This document shows positions 1 through 6,445 of a stretch of 8,090 nucleotides of DNA, piece after piece (positions within the stretch are counted from its first letter, which is position 1; the number at the start of each line of letters is the position of its first letter). The notes below the pieces were generated by a model. It saw only the letters and a program-made list of their open reading frames with translations, had not been told where the DNA came from and searched no databases. The position numbers and the translations under genes were made by a program. The stretch covers positions 1-8,090 of the forward strand of contig CAJLCG010000100.1 of NCBI GenBank assembly GCA_905205085.1, read 5' to 3'. This stretch comes from an uncultured Oscillospiraceae bacterium. GTDB lineage: Bacteria > Bacillota > Clostridia > Oscillospirales > Oscillospiraceae.

Positions 1-16
1 GTTTTTTCCAGTATTC

Positions 17-1414
17 TCAAGACTTCCATGCCAGGGAGACCGGATCTTTTTCCGTAGGATCGATCTGCTCCAGGACACCGCTGGTAAGCATATTGTCCTG
101 CTCCAGGCTGGTGGTGTACCGACCCAGGAAGGTACATGTCCCCTTCTCCCATATTGCCAGAATATAGTGGGTGGGAAGACTGTCCGCCTCAATTCCTGCC
201 ATAGCCAGCCGCTCTCCGTCCCAGGCGATGGAGACGGGGGTCTCCTCCTTAAGTTTCATCTCCAGAGGCAGGGAGCAGGAAAATTCCACCTCATACCCAT
301 CGGCCCCCTGAGACAGCGCGCAGACCTGCAGGTCTTCCATGAGGATGGAAAGCCCGTCCTCCCCGGTCCCCAGCTCCAGCACCTTGTTGTCTCTTCCCAG
401 CTCCCCCAGCTCCAGCCGCTGAAGCTGAGTGCGGCCCTCCGGGTCCAAAACGGTGAGATACCACACATCCTCCTTGGCGGTAAGCAGCAGCACCCGTCCC
501 TGGTCGTCCAGGCACACATCCATCCCCCGCTCTCCCTCCGAGATGGGGAAGAGGGTCTCGATTCCATTGAAGTCCAGACTGCCATCCCAGGCATCCATTT
601 TCTCTGGGGTGTTAGAGGGGATCAGATACAGCCCGTATCCCCCCTTCACCTGGCTGAGGTCCAGTCTCTGGGCCGGAGCGTCTGGGGCCATACGTACCCA
701 GCCGTCCATGACAACCAGCCATCCCCGGTCGCTGCGGGCCATGCGGCTGGTCACGGAAAGCTCCTGCTCTGAGACCATCTCTACATGGTTCACTCCGCCG
801 GAATCATTTTTGGTCAGGGTGTAGGTTACATAGACTCCCTCCGGCATGGGGATGTAGAAGTAATCCAGAAATTTCTTTTGCTCCTCTGCACCTGCTAGCT
901 TCATGCGGCCCCGGAAACCGATATACAGAGGCACCGCGTCGTAGTAGTCGGACAAGCAGACGGTCTGAGTTTTCTCCTCCCCCGGCTTCATCTCTCTGGA
1001 TATGTCCAGAGCCGGACGAGCCGCTTCGTATTGCCAAATATCGTCCATGTCGGATAAATCCAGCTCCCCGGTGGAGGTCATAGATGTTGTTATGGCTTTC
1101 GATTCAATGGAGACATATGCGCCACCCTCCGTCTGGAATCTTTCCCACATACTGGGTATCATGGAATAAAAGGTAAAGTCAGTGCTGGTCTGATTGGGAT
1201 TTTCAGGGGAAAAGGCGGTCTTCCAGCCCAGCTGAAGCCGCATCTCGCTGTGGGTGGTCAGCTCCAGCCCCGCCGCCTGGTCCGGGTCACCCAGCACGGT
1301 CTCGCCGGTGACCACCACCGTCTCCGCCCCCTGATTGACCCACACCGCCAGGCCGCCCAAGGTACCTACACTCACGCAGAACAGCAGCAGGAACAATACG
1401 GCGCTCTTTTTCAT
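17..1414 (-). CDS. Exported or membrane-anchored protein of unknown function, last gene of the ABC operon
   Basis: This 465-residue protein belongs to no family I recognise. Residues 1-4 (MKKS) are basic and residues 5-26 form one hydrophobic segment, so it is secreted or tethered by its N-terminus with the rest outside the membrane. No lipobox precedes the early Cys13, so a lipoprotein is unlikely. The remainder is soluble, rich in short beta-prone stretches, Asp-Gly turns and Trp/Tyr. Passages around residues 290-340 and 350-400 (for example DDQGRVLLLT and GEDGLSILM) recall beta-propeller blades, but this is only an impression. The start ATG overlaps the TGA stop of the upstream ATPase gene (ATGA) and has a GAGGAGG site four bases upstream, so it is translated as part of the ABC operon. 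It may be an extracytoplasmic partner or sensor of the transporter. The gene is intact and its stop lies 16 bases from the window edge, so any terminator is out of view. Confidence 0.85.
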   Translation of the reverse strand: MKKSAVLFLLLFCVSVGTLGGLAVWVNQGAETVVVTGETVLGDPDQAAGLELTTHSEMRLQLGWKTAFSPENPNQTSTDFTFYSMIPSMWERFQTEGGAYVSIESKAITTSMTSTGELDLSDMDDIWQYEAARPALDISREMKPGEEKTQTVCLSDYYDAVPLYIGFRGRMKLAGAEEQKKFLDYFYIPMPEGVYVTYTLTKNDSGGVNHVEMVSEQELSVTSRMARSDRGWLVVMDGWVRMAPDAPAQRLDLSQVKGGYGLYLIPSNTPEKMDAWDGSLDFNGIETLFPISEGERGMDVCLDDQGRVLLLTAKEDVWYLTVLDPEGRTQLQRLELGELGRDNKVLELGTGEDGLSILMEDLQVCALSQGADGYEVEFSCSLPLEMKLKEETPVSIAWDGERLAMAGIEADSLPTHYILAIWEKGTCTFLGRYTTSLEQDNMLTSGVLEQIDPTEKDPVSLAWKS

Positions 1415-2148
1415 GGCTCCTCCTCTCCCGTCAGGTCCTTCAGTGCCCGGATCACCCGGTCGGACTGGTAGTGGTAGGCCTCCTTCACAAAGTCCATCAG
1501 GGTCTTGCCCTGCTCCTCCAGCTCCATCGTGGTCACATCTCCCACGATCTGTCCCTGGCGCAGCAGCACGGCCCGGCCGATGAAGTGCTCCACCTCCTCC
1601 AGCAGGTGGGTGGAGAGGAGCACTGTCTCATTGGGCTCCAGGATTCCCAGCAGCACCTTATAAAAGTCCTCCCGGTTGAATACGTCGTTGCCCGCAAAGG
1701 GCTCATCCATCAGGATGTAGTCCGCCCCCTGGCTCAGGGCCAGGATGACCTCCAGCTGATTTTTTTGCCCGGTAGACAGGTTGAAGGCCGGCTTGTGGTA
1801 GGGCAATTCAAAAAAGTCCATCAGCGCCCGAAACCGCTTGTCCCGGAAGGTGGGAAAGTGGGCCTGGTAGAACTGCCGGTGGCTCTCCGGGCTGAGGTTG
1901 GGGAAAAAGGAATGTTCACAGGTGGCAAAGGAAAGCCGGGTAATGTTCTGATTGGTAATGGGTTCCCCGTCCAGCGTGACCGCTCCCTTGTACCGGATAA
2001 ACCCAAACACGCACTTCATGAGCGTGGACTTGCCCGCGCCGTTCTCTCCAAACAGCCCCACGATCTCTCCCGGCCCCAGGGCCAGGTCCACCCCATCCAG
2101 GGCCTTCTTGCCCCAGTAGCTCTTGCTTACCTGTTTCAGCTCTAACAT
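1411..2148 (-). CDS. ABC transporter ATP-binding protein
   Basis: This is a 245-residue ABC ATPase that should power transport by the two membrane proteins encoded just upstream. Visible motifs are Walker A GENGAGKST (residues 34-42), signature LSTGQKNQ (124-131), Walker B YILMDEP (144-150, with Asp148 and Glu149) and the switch histidine in STHLLEE (His181). Where the Q-loop is expected, the sequence reads ATCEHSFFPNLS, with Glu78 in place of the usual Gln. The catalytic set is otherwise complete and the length is normal for a single-domain ABC ATPase. The preferred start is the ATG at 2148, because AGGGGG lies six bases upstream. An in-frame ATG at 2154 overlaps the previous stop but has no spacing from that site. 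The reading frame stays open further upstream (to 2325), but that part overlaps the membrane protein gene and is not ABC-like. Substrate unknown; antimicrobial peptide or cell-envelope export is typical of YtrA-linked ABC systems (inference). Confidence 0.93.
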   Translation of the reverse strand: MLELKQVSKSYWGKKALDGVDLALGPGEIVGLFGENGAGKSTLMKCVFGFIRYKGAVTLDGEPITNQNITRLSFATCEHSFFPNLSPESHRQFYQAHFPTFRDKRFRALMDFFELPYHKPAFNLSTGQKNQLEVILALSQGADYILMDEPFAGNDVFNREDFYKVLLGILEPNETVLLSTHLLEEVEHFIGRAVLLRQGQIVGDVTTMELEEQGKTLMDFVKEAYHYQSDRVIRALKDLTGEEEP

Positions 2149-2150
2149 GG

Positions 2151-2681
2151 TCATCCCCCTATTCCCGCGCCCCAGAAGCGCGCCCACTGTCCCGGCATAA
2201 TGGCGTCGGCCGGGGTACATTTCATATAGACCAGATAACAAAGGGCGGTGGTGACCGCCGCCAGCAGCAGGCTGACGGCCACCGTACACAGCGGCACGGT
2301 CCAGCAGCGCCTGCGCAGCTCCCACGGGTCGCTCAGGCGGCGCATGAGATAGATGCTTCGGCTGGTATCCCGGCTGTGGAATCTATAATAATCCAGCACC
2401 TTCAGTATCATCACGACCACCACAAGCCAGAAGCCCGTCAGTGCGCCGGGAAAGATCTGAGCGAAGTCAAGCATCCGGGCCTGCGGGACCAGTTCCAGCT
2501 TGCCGTGTATATAGGTATACAGCTGCCGCCGGGCGGCGGTATAAACCAAGGTATACCATATCAAGGCCCAGACGCACGCCCCGGACAGCAGCGCCACAAT
2601 CAGGCAGCGCTCCCGTCCCACCCACATTCCAATGGGCAGGTGGCTCTCCAGCCAGCTGTCAAGCCGTCGTTTCTGCTTCAT
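2151..2681 (-). CDS. Small three-helix membrane protein, probable ABC permease subunit
   Basis: This is a 176-residue membrane protein without a family I can name. The N-terminus is basic (MKQKRRLDSW). Hydrophobic segments are at about residues 26-48, 76-98 and 129-152. A strongly basic stretch (about 100-127, with RRL and RRR clusters) between helices 2 and 3 is probably cytoplasmic. The start chosen is the ATG at 2681, with AGGAGG six bases upstream. A longer in-frame version beginning at 2732 would add 17 residues inside the preceding gene without a ribosome binding site. The gene overlaps the preceding membrane protein gene by 23 bases. Its stop is two bases before the preferred ATPase start, or overlaps the alternative ATG at 2154. 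Such coupling argues that it forms a complex with the ATPase and the larger membrane protein. It could be a half-size permease or an accessory subunit; the sequence does not decide. Confidence 0.85.
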   Translation of the reverse strand: MKQKRRLDSWLESHLPIGMWVGRERCLIVALLSGACVWALIWYTLVYTAARRQLYTYIHGKLELVPQARMLDFAQIFPGALTGFWLVVVVMILKVLDYYRFHSRDTSRSIYLMRRLSDPWELRRRCWTVPLCTVAVSLLLAAVTTALCYLVYMKCTPADAIMPGQWARFWGAGIGG

Positions 2682-3453
2682 CGTCCGCCTCCTCTTCTCT
2701 GGCTCTGTCCCGGCGGAACATGGCAGGTCCAATCACACCGCCGACAAACAGCAGCATCCCCACCATCACCAGGCCCAACACCCCGGAAAAGCCAACCAGG
2801 CCCAAGTTGGAGACAGCACCCGTCAGAGCGGCCAGCACCGTGGCAGCCACGGGGCGCTTTCCATTCCGGACAATCTGTCCCCCCTCAGCAGTGGCGATTC
2901 CCAAACAGACCAGCACCACCAGGTTGAAAAGCCACCGGAACCAGTCTCCCAGAGGCAGCACACTGTGGAACAGGGGCACCCGGTAGAACGCCAGGAATAT
3001 AGTCTGCGGACCCACATAGGCCCCGTCTACCATTTTGCTGTAGAGCAGACACAGGCCCACCGCCACCGCCGCCTGAAAGGCGAACAGCACCACCAGGGCC
3101 ATGGTGTGGTAGAGGCTGTACAGCAGATTCCGTCCTCTTTGGGACAGGCCCAGCCGGTCCATGGTATAGAGCGAGCCCCGCCCCGCCATAAACACCAGGA
3201 TCTCACAAAAGATGACCACGCCCCAAAACCACACCGTTTGAAGACTGGCGTTGCTCACCACATCCGCGATACCGTAGGGATAGTACGCCGTTACGTCCAC
3301 TCCATCGGCCATGACCTGGGCATGGCTCCAGATCTTTTGCACCTGAAAGGCAAACAAGCCAACCTGGACCGCCCCCATCACTGCCATCACCGCCAGCAGC
3401 TTATAGATCGTGCTGCGCACCATCAGTTGAAACAAGGCAGCATAGCGTCTCAT
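2659..3453 (-). CDS. Multi-helix membrane protein, probable ABC permease
   Basis: This is a 264-residue integral membrane protein with about six hydrophobic segments (roughly residues 17-37, 72-92, 117-137, 172-190, 201-220 and 222-243). It ends in a charged, Glu-rich cytoplasmic-looking tail (RRDRAREEEADDEAE). The size and six-helix layout fit an ABC-2-like permease, and its place between a YtrA-type regulator and an ABC ATPase gene supports that role. I do not recognise a specific family. The start is the ATG at 3453: AAGGAGG lies six bases upstream and the ATG overlaps the TGA stop of the regulator gene (ATGA). An upstream in-frame ATG at 3477 has no comparable site. The 23-base overlap with the next gene places that gene's ribosome binding site inside this reading frame. 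Probable job: the main membrane channel of an exporter, substrate unknown. Confidence 0.85.
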   Translation of the reverse strand: MRRYAALFQLMVRSTIYKLLAVMAVMGAVQVGLFAFQVQKIWSHAQVMADGVDVTAYYPYGIADVVSNASLQTVWFWGVVIFCEILVFMAGRGSLYTMDRLGLSQRGRNLLYSLYHTMALVVLFAFQAAVAVGLCLLYSKMVDGAYVGPQTIFLAFYRVPLFHSVLPLGDWFRWLFNLVVLVCLGIATAEGGQIVRNGKRPVAATVLAALTGAVSNLGLVGFSGVLGLVMVGMLLFVGGVIGPAMFRRDRAREEEADDEAETTA

Positions 3454-3839
3454 GGTTCTCCTCCTTCCCGGTCCCATAGCCGGGCCACCAAATCCAGGGC
3501 CTCCTCCTTGGAGCTGCCCGTCTCCTTCAGGGCGGCTACCAGCACGGCAATCTCGCCCTCCAGCAGCTTGGTCCGCACGTCACGCACCTTCCTTTCATCC
3601 AGCGTCAGTACGCTCTTGGCTCCGGAGCGGGACTCCATCAGTCCCTCCTCCTCCAGCAGGCGGTAGGCCTTCTGCACCGTGTTGGGATTGACCCCCAGCA
3701 GGGCGGACAAAGTACGGCGGGAAGGCAGCTCCTCCTGGTCCTGTGCCGTCCCGGCCGCCACCGAGCGCTGCACAAAACGCATGATCTGCAAATAGATGGG
3801 CACTCCTTCTTCCATGCGGAAGGAATCAAAGGCAAGCAA
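3450..3839 (-). CDS. YtrA-type GntR family transcriptional repressor
   Basis: This is a 129-residue DNA-binding regulator of the GntR superfamily. The winged helix-turn-helix spans about residues 12-79: PIYLQIMRFVQRSVAAG opens it, LPSRRTLSALLGVNPNTVQKAYRLLEEEGL holds the recognition helix, and RSGAKSVL is the wing. Only about 50 residues follow, forming two short helices (about 82-124). That short C-terminus defines the YtrA subfamily, whose members usually sit beside ABC transporter genes and repress them. The start is taken as TTG at 3839, with AAGGAGG exactly seven bases upstream. The frame is open to an ATG at 3998, but that would run through the promoter and operators and give a non-GntR N-terminus. 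The ATG at 3815 lacks a ribosome binding site and would cut into the domain edge. Being first in the operon behind two palindromes, it probably represses its own transcription. Confidence 0.92.
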   Translation of the reverse strand: MLAFDSFRMEEGVPIYLQIMRFVQRSVAAGTAQDQEELPSRRTLSALLGVNPNTVQKAYRLLEEEGLMESRSGAKSVLTLDERKVRDVRTKLLEGEIAVLVAALKETGSSKEEALDLVARLWDREGGEP

Positions 3840-3846
3840 GGTCCTC

Positions 3847-3853
3847 CCTCCTT
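3847..3853 (-). promoter_or_regulatory. Ribosome binding site that sets a TTG start for the GntR gene
   Basis: The minus strand reads AAGGAGG, fully complementary to the 16S rRNA tail, followed by seven bases and TTG. No other candidate start of the regulator has such a site. A strong binding site with a weak TTG codon may keep repressor levels moderate (inference). Confidence 0.8.
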
Positions 3854-3855
3854 TC

Positions 3856-3881
3856 AACCGTATTACTTGGCTAGTACACTT
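3856..3881. promoter_or_regulatory. Probable second GntR operator, degenerate palindrome downstream of the start point
   Basis: The plus strand reads AACCGTATTA, six bases, TAGTACACTT. The right arm is the reverse complement of AAGTGTACTA, and 7 of 10 positions match the left arm. Arm length and gap equal those of the stronger palindrome at 3885-3910, and the two centres are 29 bp apart. It lies in the predicted 5' untranslated region of the ABC operon, where bound repressor would block early elongation or promote cooperative binding. Binding is inferred, not shown. Confidence 0.6.
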
Positions 3882-3884
3882 TCT

Positions 3885-3910
3885 AAGTGTATTATATGAG
3901 TAACACACTT
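3885..3910. promoter_or_regulatory. Probable main GntR operator over the ABC operon promoter
   Basis: The plus strand reads AAGTGTATTA, six bases (TATGAG), TAACACACTT. The arms match at 9 of 10 positions as an inverted repeat. The palindrome covers the -10 box and most of the spacer of the ABC operon promoter, so a bound dimer would exclude RNA polymerase. Long AT-rich palindromes with outward GTGT-type arms are the kind of site used by YtrA-type GntR proteins, and the regulator is the first gene downstream. The assignment to this protein is inferred from position. Confidence 0.75.
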
Positions 3911-3919
3911 TCTTGTCAA
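3891..3919 (-). promoter_or_regulatory. Consensus sigma-A promoter of the GntR-ABC operon
   Basis: On the minus strand TTGACA (3919-3914) and TATAAT (3896-3891) are separated by exactly 17 bases, a perfect match to the vegetative promoter in all 12 positions and spacing. Transcription should start near 3884, leaving a leader of about 45 bases before the TTG start. Such a strong promoter embedded in a palindrome implies tight repression most of the time. Confidence 0.9.
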
Positions 3920-3982
3920 GGGCTTTTGTCCATCTTCTCCACTTATATTTAAGAAATCGGAACGGCTTTTGTGGCTTTTCTC

Positions 3983-4011
3983 TTGTCACCCGGGGCAAAA
4001 CGCGGTATCTT
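3983..4011 (+). promoter_or_regulatory. Likely promoter of the LacI-family regulator gene
   Basis: TTGTCA (3983-3988) and TATCTT (4006-4011) are 17 bases apart, matching consensus in five and four of six positions. The start point would be near 4018, about 24 bases before the ATG. It diverges from the ABC operon promoter about 64 bp away. No copy of the TTTAGTAAA motif lies here, so there is no sign of autoregulation by that motif. Confidence 0.5.
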
Positions 4012-4014
4012 TAA

Positions 4015-5064
<1,050 letters not shown>

Positions 5065-5068
5065 ATTT

Positions 5069-5077
5069 TTTAGTAAA
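5069..5077. promoter_or_regulatory. Upstream TTTAGTAAA operator candidate of galKT
   Basis: TTTAGTAAA is palindromic about a central G at 5073 and lies upstream of the galK promoter, just after the regulator stop codon. The flanks repeat those of the second copy (GAATTTTT before it, AT-rich after it). The centres of the two copies are 36 bp apart. It is probably an auxiliary site for the LacI-family repressor (inference). Confidence 0.55.
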
Positions 5078-5097
5078 TAATTGTGCAAACTGCCAGA

Positions 5098-5126
5098 TTG
5101 AATTTTTAGTAAAAAATAAATATACT
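5098..5126 (+). promoter_or_regulatory. Promoter of galKT
   Basis: TTGAAT (5098-5103) and TATACT (5121-5126) are separated by 17 bases and match consensus in four and five of six positions. Transcription should begin near 5133, giving a leader of about 25 bases. The spacer holds a 13-bp palindrome, the expected arrangement for repression by steric exclusion. Confidence 0.7.
5103..5115. promoter_or_regulatory. Operator candidate in the galKT promoter spacer
   Basis: TTTTTAGTAAAAA is a perfect 13-bp palindrome around a central G at 5109. It sits between the -35 and -10 boxes of the galK promoter and shares its core with the upstream copy. The neighbouring LacI-family protein is the obvious candidate to bind. 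AT tracts can give palindromes by chance, but two copies with the same core and flank at a promoter are less easily explained that way. Confidence 0.65.
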
Positions 5127-5158
5127 AGGTACAACAAAAAATAAATGAGGTGACCACC

Positions 5159-6445
5159 ATGCGAACTTGTGAATCTTTGCGCCGTTCCCTGTCCGCCGGA
5201 GAGTGTGACCAGATCCTTGCCAGCCTGTACGCCCTGGACGGGGCAGACAGCAGCCTGGCTGCCGCCCGTGCCCGTGCCCTGCGGGTGGTAGAGGAATTCC
5301 AGGCCGCCTTCTCCCCCGCCGAAGATACCGCTGCCGCTCTGTTCAGCGGCCCCGGCCGCACCGAGATCGGCGGCAACCACACCGACCACCAGCACGGCCG
5401 TGTGCTGGCTGGCAGCGTGAACATTGACATGATCGCCGCTGCCGCTCCCAACAGCCTGAACCAGCTGCGCGTGCAGAGCGAGGGGTACGACCTGTGCGTC
5501 ATCGACCTTGACGACCTGACCGCCCGCAAGGAGGAAGAGAACACCACTGCTTCCCTACTGCGCGGCGAGTGCGAGGCTTTCCGTCAGCGTGGCGCAAAGC
5601 TGTCCGGCCTGGACGTGTACATCTCCTCTAACGTGCCCAAGGGCAGCGGCGTTTCTTCCTCTGCCGCCTTTGAGGTGCTGGTCGGCGTGATCCTGAACGA
5701 CTGCTTCATGGCAGAAAAGGTCTCCCCCATCGCCATTGCACAGATCGGCCAGTGGGCAGAGAACGTCTACTTTGGCAAGCCCTGCGGCCTGATGGATCCC
5801 AGCGTGGGCAACATTATCACCATCGACTTTGCCGACAAGGCAAACCCCGATGTGGAGCCGGTGCAGGTGGACTTTTCCAAGGCCGGTCTGGCGCTGTGCA
5901 TTCTGGACTCCGGCGCAGACCATGCCGACCTGACCGACGAGTACGCCGCCATCCCCAACGAGTGCCGCGCTGTGGCCGCTGTGTGCGGCGGCGAGGTGCT
6001 GCGGGACGTGCCTTTCGAGACCTTCCTTGCAAATGTCCCGGCCTGCCGCAAGCAGTGCGGCGACCGCGCTGTGCTGCGCGCCTTCCACTTCTACGCCGAC
6101 AACGACCGCGTACCCCAGCAGGTAGCTGCCCTGCGCGAGGGCGACTTTGACGCCTTTTTGCAGATGGTGACTGCCTCCGGCGACAGCAGCTGGGAGTATT
6201 TGCAGAACGTGATCCCCGCCGGTTACAAGGAGCATCAGGAGGTGGCTGTGACTATCGCCGCTGCCAAGCATTATCTGGGCGGCAAGGGCGCTGTACGCGT
6301 GCACGGCGGCGGTTTTGCCGGTACGGTGCAGGCCTTTGTGCCGGTGGAGATGCTGGCAGACTTTAAGACCAACATGGAGAAGATCCTCGGCGCTGGCCGC
6401 TGCCATGTGCTGAGCATCCGTCCCGAAGGAGGTGCTGTGCTGTGA
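5159..6445 (+). CDS. galK: Galactokinase
   Basis: This cytoplasmic GHMP-family kinase phosphorylates alpha-D-galactose with ATP to galactose-1-phosphate, the first committed step of the Leloir pathway. Its 428 residues show the galactokinase signature GPGRTEIGGNHTDHQHG (about 64-80), the ATP-binding loop VPKGSGVSSSAAFE (159-172) and the C-terminal GHMP motif VRVHGGGFAGT (near 380). DSGADHADLTDEYAAIPNE (250-268) is typical of the clostridial branch. The likely catalytic Asp213 is present in CGLMD, but the following Gln and about two more residues expected before SVG appear to be missing (CGLMDPSVG). The start chosen is the ATG at 5159 because GAGGTGA lies at 5147-5153. The GTG at 5150 falls inside that ribosome binding site. 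The 3' end overlaps galT by four bases. Codon use differs from the upstream regulator gene. Expression is probably repressed through the two TTTAGTAAA sites. Confidence 0.95.
   Translation: MRTCESLRRSLSAGECDQILASLYALDGADSSLAAARARALRVVEEFQAAFSPAEDTAAALFSGPGRTEIGGNHTDHQHGRVLAGSVNIDMIAAAAPNSLNQLRVQSEGYDLCVIDLDDLTARKEEENTTASLLRGECEAFRQRGAKLSGLDVYISSNVPKGSGVSSSAAFEVLVGVILNDCFMAEKVSPIAIAQIGQWAENVYFGKPCGLMDPSVGNIITIDFADKANPDVEPVQVDFSKAGLALCILDSGADHADLTDEYAAIPNECRAVAAVCGGEVLRDVPFETFLANVPACRKQCGDRAVLRAFHFYADNDRVPQQVAALREGDFDAFLQMVTASGDSSWEYLQNVIPAGYKEHQEVAVTIAAAKHYLGGKGAVRVHGGGFAGTVQAFVPVEMLADFKTNMEKILGAGRCHVLSIRPEGGAVL
6426..6434 (+). promoter_or_regulatory. Ribosome binding site that sets the GTG start of galT
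   Basis: AAGGAGGTG, complementary to the 16S rRNA tail over nine bases, lies within the end of galK and seven bases before the GTG at 6442. It gives galT its own strong initiation although the genes overlap. Confidence 0.85.

Noticed and set aside
2155..2325. 57- to 59-residue N-terminal extension of the ABC ATPase
   Set aside because: It overlaps the membrane protein gene throughout, and the ABC domain begins in the normal way at MLELKQVSKSY.
2632..3666. 344-codon open frame on the plus strand opposite the membrane protein genes
   Set aside because: Its His/Gln/Arg/Pro-rich translation is the mirror of hydrophobic codons; there is no ribosome binding site, and the minus-strand genes have membrane helices and coupled starts.
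3840..3998. Long N-terminal extension of the GntR regulator starting at an ATG at 3998
   Set aside because: It would cover the consensus promoter, both palindromes and the ribosome binding site, and adds a sequence unlike any GntR protein.
5150..5158. GTG start for galK nine bases upstream of the ATG
   Set aside because: The GTG is part of the GAGGTGA ribosome binding site, which is correctly spaced for the ATG at 5159.
5555..6406. 283-codon minus-strand frame inside galK
   Set aside because: It is a shadow of the galactokinase gene, whose motifs are on the plus strand; no promoter or binding site supports it.
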